Shown: in pieces, positions 26,871 through 34,819 of the stretch
Position numbering within the stretch: the stretch's first letter is position 1
Layout: each line of letters begins with the position of its first letter
Source of the DNA: Bacillus sp. UNC438CL73TsuS30
GTDB taxonomy: Bacteria > Bacillota > Bacilli > Bacillales > Cytobacillaceae
Direction of reading: 5' to 3'
Assembly (NCBI RefSeq): GCF_000482325.1
Contig: NZ_KI535297.1
Location: forward strand, 1 to 64,000
DNA: 64,000 nucleotides
Made by a program: the position numbers and the translations under genes
The notes under the pieces: generated by a model
Database searches by the model: none
Told to the model about the DNA's origin: nothing
Seen by the model: the letters and a program-made list of their open reading frames with translations, nothing else

Positions 26871-26978
26871 TTAATAAAAACAAGCTGCTCCAACAATGAT
26901 TAAAAGAATGAACAAAACAACGATTAAAACAAAAGAGCTGCCGCCGCCATATCCATAACCGTATCCACCAAAGCACAT
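26871..26978 (-). CDS. YjcZ-family sporulation miniprotein (35 aa)
   Basis: A 35-aa protein: a Gly/Tyr-rich head (MCFGGYGYGYGGGSS) and a single hydrophobic helix (FVLIVVLFILLIIVGAACF). This is the pattern of the YjcZ family of small Bacillus spore-associated proteins. AAAGGGGGACTT precedes the ATG. A related miniprotein lies just upstream (27019-27120). The function is unknown. Confidence 0.85.
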   Translation of the reverse strand: MCFGGYGYGYGGGSSFVLIVVLFILLIIVGAACFY

Positions 26979-27018
26979 AGGAAGTCCCCCTTTTCATTAG
27001 AAATTGAAATTCACTTTT

Positions 27019-27120
27019 TTAATAAAATCCGCCACCCATGAAAGCTGCGCCTACAATGATTAGCAGGATAAACAATACAACGATTAAGGCAAATGCTCCT
27101 CCGCCTACACCATCAGACAT
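27019..27120 (-). CDS. YjcZ-family sporulation miniprotein (33 aa)
   Basis: A 33-aa paralogue of the preceding gene: MSDGVGGGAFALIVVLFILL, then IIVGAAFMGGGFY. The start follows GGGAGG at good spacing. The two are tandem, 40 nt apart on the same strand, and share the hydrophobic helix nearly identically, so they arose by duplication. Confidence 0.85.
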   Translation of the reverse strand: MSDGVGGGAFALIVVLFILLIIVGAAFMGGGFY

Positions 27121-27283
27121 AATATCGAACCTCCCTTCACCAGTTAATAACAAAATATGTGAAAAGTAAAAAATTGGAAGGGCACCTTTTAAAAAAGGCT
27201 AGAATGTAGGGACATTATTATGAATTTTCCTTTTGAATAAGCCCAGTGGGGTCTATTAAGCAGCCGTTAAAAATACATCAACA

Positions 27284-27383
27284 AGGTACCGCAAGCTTGG
27301 TTAATGCATAAGCTTAACTGTACCTCACAAAACATTAGTAATCTCACCGGAAATTAAAAAGGTCCCTTTAACAGGACCTTTTT
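27284..27383 (+). ncRNA. candidate small structured RNA with terminator
   Basis: A two-part hairpin AGGTAC..AAGCTT (27284-27298) / AAGCTT..GTACCT (27310-27325) is followed by the orphan terminator AAAAAGGTCC / GGACCTTTTT (27356-27383). No gene on either strand ends here. The terminator is symmetric, so the direction is uncertain. Confidence 0.35.
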
Positions 27384-27449
27384 GAATTTTATAGACAGTT
27401 TCTAAATTCAAATTTTCTATAAGAACAATAAAAGGGGGGCTGACCCCAT

Positions 27450-27590
27450 TATTTATACATTTTTTAGATTTGTTTTAGAGGTGGTTTAGATATGTTGGGT
27501 ATGATGAACTTAAAGGTATGAACTAAAAAATTAAAAGGATTGAATTGGTTTTAAACCATTTTTAAGGAGATATTTTATATGTCAATTAAC
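27450..27590. repeat. leader-like repeat A flanking brnQ-2
   Basis: Contains TTTTTTAGATTTGTTTTAGAG, ATGATGAAC and, further on, AAGGAGATATTTTATATG. The same ordered blocks recur at 29236-29330, on the other side of brnQ-2, in the same orientation. Confidence 0.4.
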
Positions 27591-27680
27591 TTCTCCATTC
27601 GTTGACAGACTGGACCTTAAACAGTAGCTTCAAGAGTTGACCACGAAAGGTTTTTCAATATAAAAATAATAAACATTAGA

Positions 27681-27716
27681 AAAGGGCTATCAAATAGCAA
27701 AGATTTGATGGCCCTT
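27681..27716 (-). terminator. brnQ-2 terminator
   Basis: AAGGGCCATCAAAT / ATTTGATAGCCCTT on the minus strand followed by TTCT, directly after the brnQ-2 stop. Confidence 0.85.
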
Positions 27717-27722
27717 CTCTAG

Positions 27723-29075
27723 TTATCGTATTTCCATTTTTTTTAACCGTGTTGGCCACAAATAGCCGATAATGGCTCCAACAACTGCTGGTAAGATCCA
27801 TCCAAGCCCAATATCATAGAGCGGTAAATAATTTACATAAAACGATTTAATCGATTCGAATAAAGCAATAGTAGCTCCCGGTAAACTGCTGACTAATGTG
27901 CTGTAACCATCGAAGATACTTACAAAAAATGTTAGGAGCATCGTCACTGCATAAACACTTCGTTTATTGCCAAAAAGTGGTGAACAAAGTGCCAATAAGA
28001 TAAGAACTATGGCCAGTGGATACAAGAACATTAATACTGGGATCGCGAATTGAATGATATTCGTTAAGCCGAAGTTTGCGATTATGAACGAAACAAGACA
28101 AAGGATTGCCACGAACCATTTATAGCTTACCTTTGGAAAAACTTCATGGAAAAATTCACTGCATGAAGTGATCAGTCCGATGCTCGTTTTTAAACAAGCG
28201 AGTACGATAATGATAGCCAATAAAATGTTGCCGAATGAACCGAAATAAAACTGAGCTACCTCCGCAAAAATCAAACCGCCATTATCGAATTTCCCTATTG
28301 CTGAAACACTGGATGCCCCCATATAGGTGATGAGTCCGTAAATAAGCATCATAAGTCCCATCGCAAAAATGCCTGATTTCCACGTCGCTTTTGCAATTGA
28401 TTTCGGGTCTGTAATGCCTTGGCTCTTAATTGCGTTAATGACAACAATACCGAATGCGAGGGAGGCCAAGGCATCCATTGTGTTATAACCTTCTTTAAAG
28501 CCTGTAATAAAAGCAAGACCGCTATAGTCGCCTGTCGGTTTACCAAAATGGCCCATTGGTTTGACGATGGCAATGATGATTAACACGAATAAAAATACTA
28601 AAAACGCTGGTGTTAAATATTTTCCAATATAGTCCATAATTTTTGCAGGATTTAATGAAAAATAATAGACAATTGCAAAAAATAAAAAGCTAAAGAGTCC
28701 AAGATAAAGACTAGTGTGCGCTGGATTAATATACGGTTCAAACCCAACAACGAAAGGTACTGTTGCAGTACGTGGAATCGCGAAAAACGGCCCAATTGTT
28801 AAGTATAGCGCCATAGCGAAAACGACTCCAAAAACCGGGTGGACGCGGCTTGCTAAGTCTCGCAAGCCATTACTTCCAGATAGACCAATCGCTAGAATTC
28901 CCATAAAAGGCAGCCCAATGGCTGTAATTAAAAAGCCGATTAGTGCCGGCCAAAAGTTCGTTCCAGCAAGCTGTCCCATCTGGATAGGGAAGATCAAATT
29001 TCCCGCACCAAAGAATAGTCCGAACAACATCGTACCAATGACAGCATAGGTTGAAAATGGAATTTTTTGTGGCAT
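27723..29075 (-). CDS. brnQ: branched-chain amino acid carrier BrnQ (copy 2)
   Basis: A 450-aa LIVCS transporter, a clear paralogue of the protein at 9816: it shares GLFFGAGNLIFPIQMGQ, YLTIGPFFAIPRTATVPF, GYNTMDALASLAFGIVVINAI and LACLKTSIGLI. About 12 membrane helices. Start ATG behind AGAAGGAGC. It is monocistronic and flanked on both sides by a duplicated leader-like sequence. The two BrnQ copies probably differ in regulation or affinity; no CodY site was confirmed. Confidence 0.93.
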   Translation of the reverse strand: MPQKIPFSTYAVIGTMLFGLFFGAGNLIFPIQMGQLAGTNFWPALIGFLITAIGLPFMGILAIGLSGSNGLRDLASRVHPVFGVVFAMALYLTIGPFFAIPRTATVPFVVGFEPYINPAHTSLYLGLFSFLFFAIVYYFSLNPAKIMDYIGKYLTPAFLVFLFVLIIIAIVKPMGHFGKPTGDYSGLAFITGFKEGYNTMDALASLAFGIVVINAIKSQGITDPKSIAKATWKSGIFAMGLMMLIYGLITYMGASSVSAIGKFDNGGLIFAEVAQFYFGSFGNILLAIIIVLACLKTSIGLITSCSEFFHEVFPKVSYKWFVAILCLVSFIIANFGLTNIIQFAIPVLMFLYPLAIVLILLALCSPLFGNKRSVYAVTMLLTFFVSIFDGYSTLVSSLPGATIALFESIKSFYVNYLPLYDIGLGWILPAVVGAIIGYLWPTRLKKMEIR

Positions 29076-29235
29076 ACAAATTGCTCCTTCTAAATATTTA
29101 ATGTTGTTGTTTTTCTAAAATAATATAATAATATAATAATTTCGTAATTATTGAAAGGGCGTATTAACATTTTCAATTCTTTCCTTAGGTGTTCTTTCCT
29201 AATTATTAAGAATTTACTTCCCAATTCTTTCTATT

Positions 29236-29330
29236 TTTATACTTTTTTTAGATTTGCTTTAGAGTCCTTTTAGACCCGACGATGATACATGATGAACAGA
29301 AATAGTTTTGAAGGAGTGATTTTATGGCAT
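29236..29330. repeat. leader-like repeat B flanking brnQ-2
   Basis: TTTTTTTAGATTTGCTTTAGAG, CATGATGAAC and GAAGGAGTGATTTTATG follow the same order as repeat A. The ATG opens only two codons (ATG GCA TGA). The 383-bp gap 29076-29458 otherwise shows only AT-rich sequence with repeated AATTCTTTCC. Confidence 0.4.
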
Positions 29331-29458
29331 GAGAAGACTAAGTATAACGAAAAGAATGTATTATATTCAGTTAAAATATGTCTGCGGTGGTCAATACTAA
29401 CGGATAGAATAAAATTCGCATAATATATAAGAAATCGTTCATTTTTAAGGAGAAAAGC

Positions 29459-29845
29459 ATGGGTAAAATAAAGACTTGGGCGAAAAATTTGAAACGAAAA
29501 ATATTTATTCTTTACTTTGCATGCAAAGATAAAAGAGTTCCTTGGTATGCAAAAACATTCACGGCTGGTGTTGTCGCCTATGCCTTCAGTCCCATTGATT
29601 TAATCCCCGATTTTATACCAATCCTAGGCTACCTGGATGATATTATTATTGTTCCATTGGGAATTATGTTTGCCTTAAAGATGATTCCTAAAAATGTAAT
29701 TTCTGATTGTGAACGGAAAGCAGAAGAAATGCTGAAAAAGGGAAAGCCGAAAAATTGGGTAGCTGGTTCGCTCATTATCAGCATTTGGAGTCTATTTATC
29801 CTCTGGCTGATTATAAAGGGATATCAAATTATGCAGGGGCAGTGA
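29459..29845 (+). CDS. YkvA family (DUF1232) membrane protein
   Basis: A 128-aa protein with the DUF1232 signature AYAFSPIDLIPDFIPILGYLDD (split here as SPIDLIPDFIP and LGYLDD) and a C-terminal membrane helix (GSLIISIWSLFILWLIIKG). The DUF1232 segment is a short amphipathic membrane-associated module of unknown function. Start codon ATG at 29459 with TTTAAGGAG upstream. Stand-alone gene. Confidence 0.85.
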   Translation: MGKIKTWAKNLKRKIFILYFACKDKRVPWYAKTFTAGVVAYAFSPIDLIPDFIPILGYLDDIIIVPLGIMFALKMIPKNVISDCERKAEEMLKKGKPKNWVAGSLIISIWSLFILWLIIKGYQIMQGQ

Positions 29846-29870
29846 TCAAAACACTGACCCTTGTTCTTAT
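29836..29870 (+). terminator. terminator after the ykvA-like gene
   Basis: GGGGCAGTG / CACTGACCC stem spanning the stop codon, followed by TTGTTCTT. Confidence 0.6.
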
Positions 29871-29946
29871 TTTAAATGCTTTTTTTTTGATCTTGAAAAA
29901 GTATACAATAGTTTTACAGAGTAAATGGAAATAGAGGATGTAACCA

Positions 29947-31383
29947 ATGGATTGGAAACCGGATCGAGAATCGAAAATACCTATTTATAAACAACTGGCT
30001 GACTATATCGAAAACGGGATAGCAGATGGAACCTTTCCTCCTGATAAACCACTGCCATCTGAAAGAGGTTTGGCGAAAGAGCTTGGAATCAACAGAAGCA
30101 CGGTTATTTCTGCCTATGACGAATTGGAAGCAAATGGACTCATTGATCGGAATAGAGGCAGTGGAACAACGGTCAGCAAAGATATTTGGGGGATAGCCAA
30201 GAAACGGATTCCTAGCTGGAATCGGTACATTGAGGCAGGTTCCTTTCTACCTAATTTGCCTGTCACTCAAAGAATCCATAAAGAAATGGTCGAGCAAAAT
30301 CTAATTAATTTAGCAAGTGGGGAATTGTCTCAGGATCTTTTTCCGCTGACTTCCCTAAGAGAGATTACTTTCAACCGATCGTTTATCGGAACATTGGGAT
30401 ATGATCATCCCAAAGGGAATGTGATCCTCCGGCAAACGCTAGCGAATCATGTGAAACAGTTTCGCAGTATAGAAACGAACCCATCATCGATCTTAATTAC
30501 ATCAGGGGCACAGCAAGCTTTGCATCTTGTCGTCCAATGTTTATTAAAACCTGGAGACGCCGTTGCGATTGCAAACCCATCCTATCATTATAATCTGCCT
30601 GTATTTAAATCAGCCGGAATCAAAACCTATTCGTTAAAAATGGATAAGGAAGGGATTAACCCTATAGATATAACGACATTGTATAAAAAACATCGAATCC
30701 GAATGATTTTTATGAATCCTATTTATCAAAATCCCACAGGGACGCTAATGTCGGAAGAAAGGAGAAAAAAGGTTCTGGAGTTATCCTCCGAATATGGAAT
30801 TCCGATTGTAGAGGATGATCCGTACAGTTTAACCTCTTTTACAGGGGAAAAGATGCAAACGCTCAAATCATTAGACCGGAACGGAAATGTATTATATATT
30901 AGCTCACTAACGAAAATTGTTGCTTCAGGTCTGAGGATTGGATGGATTATTGGTCCAAAAGCGGTGATTGAACGGTTATCAGATGCTAAGCAGCAGGTTG
31001 ATTATGGACATGCAAGTTATACACAATGGATTGCCAATGATTTTTTAGATTCAAGCGATTTTGAATATCATATAAAAAATTTAGTGAAGCAGTTAGAAAG
31101 CAGAAGAAATCAAATTGTCGTCAGTCTTGAGTCATTTTTAAAAGATCAGGTTGATTTTTATATTCCTAATGGCGGAATTCATATTTGGTGCAGGATAAAA
31201 AAGGAAGTGAATGAAAATCAATTGCTAGAGGAATCCATTAAAAGAGGGGTCATCTATGTACCCGGTTCAACAATGGGCTCAGAGAAGGGATTTGTTCGAT
31301 TTACTTTTTCAAGGGAAAAAGAAGAAAATATCCATAAAGGAATTAAAAGATTTGCTGATGCTTTGAATGCTGTTACAAAATGA
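29947..31383 (+). CDS. MocR/GabR-type PLP-dependent GntR regulator
   Basis: A 478-aa fusion. Residues 1-75 are a GntR winged helix (IPIYKQLADYIENGI; LPSERGLAKELGINRSTV). Residues ~110-478 are a fold-type-I aminotransferase domain with PLP lysine K323 in YISSLTKIVASGLRIGW and the NPxYQNPTG loop. MocR proteins sense PLP adducts and regulate neighbouring metabolic genes. Here neither neighbour is an obvious target, so it may act on itself or elsewhere. Start ATG behind AGAGGATG. Confidence 0.9.
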   Translation: MDWKPDRESKIPIYKQLADYIENGIADGTFPPDKPLPSERGLAKELGINRSTVISAYDELEANGLIDRNRGSGTTVSKDIWGIAKKRIPSWNRYIEAGSFLPNLPVTQRIHKEMVEQNLINLASGELSQDLFPLTSLREITFNRSFIGTLGYDHPKGNVILRQTLANHVKQFRSIETNPSSILITSGAQQALHLVVQCLLKPGDAVAIANPSYHYNLPVFKSAGIKTYSLKMDKEGINPIDITTLYKKHRIRMIFMNPIYQNPTGTLMSEERRKKVLELSSEYGIPIVEDDPYSLTSFTGEKMQTLKSLDRNGNVLYISSLTKIVASGLRIGWIIGPKAVIERLSDAKQQVDYGHASYTQWIANDFLDSSDFEYHIKNLVKQLESRRNQIVVSLESFLKDQVDFYIPNGGIHIWCRIKKEVNENQLLEESIKRGVIYVPGSTMGSEKGFVRFTFSREKEENIHKGIKRFADALNAVTK

Positions 31384-31392
31384 TAAAAATTA

Positions 31393-31422
31393 GAAAAGGC
31401 GGTCATATAGAAGACCGCCTTT
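31393..31422. terminator. terminator between the mocR and yfmQ-like genes
   Basis: AAAGGCGGTC / GACCGCCTTT hairpin, T-rich on the right. Confidence 0.85.
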
Positions 31423-31433
31423 ACTTAATTTTG

Positions 31434-31865
31434 TTATGCAGAAAAAGACCATTTTTGAAGGCTTTTTGAAAGCAGTTGATAGGCTATTACCTTTTTCTTG
31501 TACTGTTTGACTACTTCCACATTGTGCTTGGAACAGTACACAAATACCCTTACATCTTTTTTACCTTCTTTTGTTTCAATGACGAAGGGAAGTTCACTGT
31601 TCTCAGGGTGTAAATATAATTCCTCTGTTCCCGGATAAATATAATGCTTCTTTAAAAATGTAGCCTCATTAAATGATTGAAGTACGCCCATTTTGTTTTC
31701 ACCTTCAAGTAGTTTCCCGCCAAAGGTAACGACGGCATTCATGTTGGTAAGTTTTGTATGAGTTTCAAATTTATTGATTAGCCATTCCACTGGACCGGTT
31801 GGAAGACAGGTCATTAAAATTTTTACCAGACTGACGAGTACAATCGAAATCACAGCCCATGTCAT
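31434..31865 (-). CDS. yfmQ: YfmQ family protein
   Basis: A 143-aa protein: an N-terminal membrane helix (AVISIVLVSLVKILMTCLPTG), then a soluble domain with EWLINKFETH, GGKLLEGENK, NEATFLKKHYIYPGTEE and VFVYCSKHNVEVVKQYKKKV. This matches my memory of the Bacillus YfmQ family, whose function is unknown. Start ATG with GGAG ten bases upstream. Confidence 0.65.
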   Translation of the reverse strand: MTWAVISIVLVSLVKILMTCLPTGPVEWLINKFETHTKLTNMNAVVTFGGKLLEGENKMGVLQSFNEATFLKKHYIYPGTEELYLHPENSELPFVIETKEGKKDVRVFVYCSKHNVEVVKQYKKKVIAYQLLSKSLQKWSFSA

Positions 31866-31917
31866 CTTTCATCATCTCCGTTTAATGTATTCCAATAAAG
31901 TAGTGGACCCTGTTTAT

Positions 31918-32112
31918 TTACAGAGTCAACCAAATATAGATTCCTAGTGAAATCAGAGCGATAAAAATAATGACTACATAAATTAAGGTTAAGTTCGTTG
32001 TATTTCTTTTTGTGGATTTACTGTAGTCTTCATCTGGTTTTCCGGTTACAAATAGGGTCAAAACGACAGAAATAATTAAAATTAAGATAACTAAACCTAT
32101 CAATATATTCAT
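31918..32112 (-). CDS. small two-helix membrane protein (64 aa)
   Basis: Two hydrophobic segments (ILIGLVILILIISVVLTLFV and LIYVVIIFIALISLGIYIWL) joined by a charged loop (GKPDEDYSKSTKRN). AAGAGGTGC precedes the ATG. No family recognised. It lies 52 nt upstream of the yfmQ-like gene on the same strand and may be cotranscribed with it. Confidence 0.6.
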   Translation of the reverse strand: MNILIGLVILILIISVVLTLFVTGKPDEDYSKSTKRNTTNLTLIYVVIIFIALISLGIYIWLTL

Positions 32113-32275
32113 GTTGCACCTCTTAAAATTTACTTTCTTTAGAGTTCTACTTTTTTATAATTAAATCATATCGTAACCGGATGGAATGATAACCATCCAA
32201 TTTGACTAAAAAAAGACCATCCACTTTGAGGCGTGTTTCAGCAGACCAATAGCTTAAATAATCCGTCAAATGAGA

Positions 32276-32310
32276 AAGGGCCAGTGATTTGCACATCACT
32301 AGCCCCTCTT
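32276..32310 (-). terminator. terminator after the Gp49-like gene
   Basis: GGGGCTAGTGAT / ATCACTGGCCC on the minus strand followed by TTTCTC. Confidence 0.75.
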
Positions 32311-32311
32311 A

Positions 32312-32743
32312 TTAATACTGAAATTTATAGCCTTCTAATTCCGTAATTCTTTGTTTGATCCGATCTAAACAATTCTGGGTATTCGTGTCTTTATTGTAAT
32401 ATGCTGCATCTTGGCAAGTAGTTGATTCTGTAAGGACAAAACCGTTTGCAAATTGGACCGCAACCATTGTACATTTGCCAAAAAGCTCAACGATTTCTAT
32501 TTGCGCGTTTTCCATCATCGAATCAATATCCGCCAGTGTAATTTCTTGTTTTTGCACTTGTGCCTTTGGACTTACTGAAGCAATAAATTTATATTCCGTT
32601 GGTTCAAATGCGATTTCAAAGGCTTGCTCTGAAAGTTCAATGATTTCATTGGTTGTTAAATTTTTAACCTTCACAATCCCATCATTCGTTATCTCTAATA
32701 ATTCTACTTTATTATCCGTTCCTTTTACCCGGTAAACCTTCAA
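32312..32743 (-). CDS. Gp49-like (phage N4 Gp49 / Sf6 Gp66) family protein
   Basis: A 143-aa protein. The C-terminal half (~80-140) has the Gp49-like pattern: IVELFGKCTMVAVQFANGFVL, then ESTTCQDAAYYN, and a final helix ending LEGYKFQ. The N-terminal half (~1-60) is an added region of beta character. The start is a TTG behind GGGGGG. The family occurs in phages and as single genes in Bacillus; no other phage gene is near, so this looks like a domesticated or stray copy. Function unknown. Confidence 0.6.
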   Translation of the reverse strand: MKVYRVKGTDNKVELLEITNDGIVKVKNLTTNEIIELSEQAFEIAFEPTEYKFIASVSPKAQVQKQEITLADIDSMMENAQIEIVELFGKCTMVAVQFANGFVLTESTTCQDAAYYNKDTNTQNCLDRIKQRITELEGYKFQY

Positions 32744-33014
32744 TTTCTGTTCCCCCCATACCCATTTTCCTTCAAAATGTCTAATAAGGCATCACCCTCT
32801 GGTAGTTGATTTTTTCATGAATGATCAACTTTTTTTATTAGCTTATTCAGGTCTAAACCGAGCGGTGAAACCTGAAAGTGCGGAAAAAAGAGGGTATTTG
32901 AAGTTTAGGGTCATAAGGAATATTCTCGAGAATCTATAAAGAGTATAAATATTCAAGGGGATAATAACGAATCCTAAAAGTGTATTTTTTAATCTATTTA
33001 AATGAGGTGAAACC

Positions 33015-33155
33015 ATGACTAAGAACAATCCGATTGAGTATACAGGTAAAGTACTGGACCAAAGAAACGACCTTACGGGTCCAGATGATGCAGGAAAGGG
33101 AAACTATCCAAATCCGCCCAAAAAAGTAACGATACAACAGCAAAAACAGGAATAA
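33015..33155 (+). CDS. small hydrophilic protein (46 aa)
   Basis: Translation of a 46-codon ORF with a strong ribosome-binding site (ATGAGGTGA) gives a hydrophilic, Gly/Asn/Pro-rich peptide (IEYTGKVLDQRNDLTGPDD ... GNYPNPPKK). It resembles the composition of small spore or stress proteins, but I cannot name a family. A hairpin with a T-run lies downstream at 33279. Confidence 0.55.
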   Translation: MTKNNPIEYTGKVLDQRNDLTGPDDAGKGNYPNPPKKVTIQQQKQE

Positions 33156-33278
33156 TGAGCAATAGTTTAATGAGACCAGAGCTGGTTTAAGACAGTATTT
33201 GGATTAACATAAGCGGCTTCGCTTCCGCTATATTATAAAGCTTAGAATTCTTTTTATGGATCTAACCGTATAAAATAA

Positions 33279-33317
33279 TGCTAGGCACCAAAAAATTGGA
33301 TGGTGCCTGGCATTTTT
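33279..33317 (+). repeat. GGTGCC-type inverted repeat, usable as a terminator
   Basis: TGCTAGGCACC (33279-33289) / GGTGCCTGGCA (33302-33312) then TTTTTCTG. It shares the GGTGCCTGGCA core of the REP-like elements at 1600 and 3514 with a different loop. It may terminate the small gene at 33015. Confidence 0.55.
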
Positions 33318-33388
33318 CTGCTGCTAAAAGCAGCCTTTTAGGATGTACCATGTCAAGGTTTAATCAGAAGATTTGTGGAAAAAAATTC

Positions 33389-33709
33389 CTAGTCAACCAA
33401 GCCGTATTTTTTTAAGGATTCCATCAGCATTTCTTTAGGTTGAAAACCTGTTATCCGCTTCACCAGCTTACCATCTTGAAAAAACAATAATGTCGGAATT
33501 CCTAGTACCTCAAACTGACTTATAAACTCCTCATTTTCATCGGAATTCACTTTTACTATTTTTAATTCCAATTCCTCGTCAATTTCTTCCAAAACGGCTC
33601 CAATCATTCTGCAAGGAGGACACCATGGAGCCCAGCAATCAATCAGCACTGATTTACTTGTTTGGATTTCCTTCAGAATTCCTTGCCCCTTTGCATGTAA
33701 GATACTCAT
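33389..33709 (-). CDS. thioredoxin-like protein with a CPPC active site
   Basis: A 106-aa thioredoxin fold with LIDCWAPWCPPCRMIGAVLEEI (Cys30 and Cys33) and the cis-Pro loop GIPTLLFF. The active site is WCPPC instead of the classical WCGPC, which changes redox potential in other thioredoxin-fold proteins. No signal peptide, so cytosolic. GGTGAGG precedes the ATG. It is divergent from a LysR regulator (122 nt), which may control it. The housekeeping trxA must lie elsewhere. Confidence 0.85.
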   Translation of the reverse strand: MSILHAKGQGILKEIQTSKSVLIDCWAPWCPPCRMIGAVLEEIDEELELKIVKVNSDENEEFISQFEVLGIPTLLFFQDGKLVKRITGFQPKEMLMESLKKYGLVD

Positions 33710-33830
33710 GAAATTTCCTCACCTTTCATATTTTCTTGCTTGTAGTATATGATGAGTGATAATATAAGTAAAATTAATACTTTTAATTTCTTAAATAAGT
33801 AAAAGCTAATGGATATAAAAGAGGGAATCT

Positions 33831-34745
33831 ATGACCATTTTTCAATTAGAAGTTTTCTTAAAGGTAGTTGAAACGAAAAGTTTTACAAAAGCCGGGGAGC
33901 AAATCGGCCTTTCCCAATCTGCCGTCAGTCAAGCAATAGCAGCTTTGGAATCCGAGTTAAATATAAAATTATTAAACCGACACAGGAATGGGATTAGTGT
34001 TACAGAAATTGGAGAACGTATCACGAGCTTGATTAAGGACTTGCTAACGATTAAAACAAAAATTGTAAACGAAGCAAGCGGAATGACAGCCGTTGAAACA
34101 GGAACGATAAAAATTGGAAGCATTTCAGGTATGTCAACGAAACTATTACCAGGAATGATCAGTTCCTTTAAAAAACGGTTTCCAGGTGTAGATGTCACTC
34201 TTTATGAAGGAAATTATGAAGAAGTGAAAAATTGGATTAAATTGTCGGTTATTGATGTCGGTGTGGTCACAGAGGAAAAGCATGAATTTGAATTTATTCC
34301 CTTATTACAGGATAAAATGGTTGTAATTGTTCCGGAGCAACACCCTTTGGGAAATCAATCGCCTATACTAGTAAAAGAAATCGGTAGTGAGCCTCTGATC
34401 ATGCCAAAGGAATGTGATCGTTTACTGCGTGCAGTCTATAGGGAACAAGGAATAACTCCCAACATTCAATTTGAAGTCAGTGACATAGCAACCATCATTG
34501 CCATGGTTCAAGAAGGGGTTGGTATTACCATACTTCCGGAGTTGGCAATTCCCTCAACCTTGCCGAAGGTTACTCCTTCATACTTATCACCTCAAGTGTA
34601 CCAAAATCTAGGTCTTGAGGTCCGTTCATCAGAATACATTAGTCCAGTCCTAACCGCTTTTATTCATGAAGCACAAGAATTTACAAAAAACTTATCTCTC
34701 AAATTATTTAACAGCTATCATTCTGTTATTGTGAAAAAAAGATAA
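33831..34745 (+). CDS. LysR family regulator
   Basis: A 304-aa LysR-type regulator. Winged HTH at 1-60 (FQLEVFLKVVETKSFTKAGEQIGLSQSAVSQAIAALE shortened to its key residues: KAGEQ, QSAVSQ) and a substrate-binding domain from ~90 (GTIKIGSISG; GVGITILPELAI). It is divergent from the CPPC thioredoxin and 74 nt upstream of an MBL hydrolase. Either could be its target. The effector is unknown. Confidence 0.9.
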   Translation: MTIFQLEVFLKVVETKSFTKAGEQIGLSQSAVSQAIAALESELNIKLLNRHRNGISVTEIGERITSLIKDLLTIKTKIVNEASGMTAVETGTIKIGSISGMSTKLLPGMISSFKKRFPGVDVTLYEGNYEEVKNWIKLSVIDVGVVTEEKHEFEFIPLLQDKMVVIVPEQHPLGNQSPILVKEIGSEPLIMPKECDRLLRAVYREQGITPNIQFEVSDIATIIAMVQEGVGITILPELAIPSTLPKVTPSYLSPQVYQNLGLEVRSSEYISPVLTAFIHEAQEFTKNLSLKLFNSYHSVIVKKR

Positions 34746-34819
34746 TTTCTTTTGGAGCTCTTCATTAAATAAAAAGGGAAAATAATAATAAATGCAAGTA
34801 ATCAAAGGGGGAATCAGTT

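Larger units (their letters stand above)
27121..27722. other. intergenic region, 600 bp
   Basis: No credible protein gene. It contains a structured segment with terminator (27284-27383), a leader-like repeat shared with 29236-29330 (27450-27590), an RBS plus an 8-codon ORF (ATG at ~27580), and the brnQ-2 terminator (27681-27716). Confidence 0.6.

Noticed and set aside
26645..26896. 83-codon minus-strand ORF
   Set aside because: It overlaps two terminator hairpins and the YjcZ gene end, has no ribosome-binding site and no recognisable domain.
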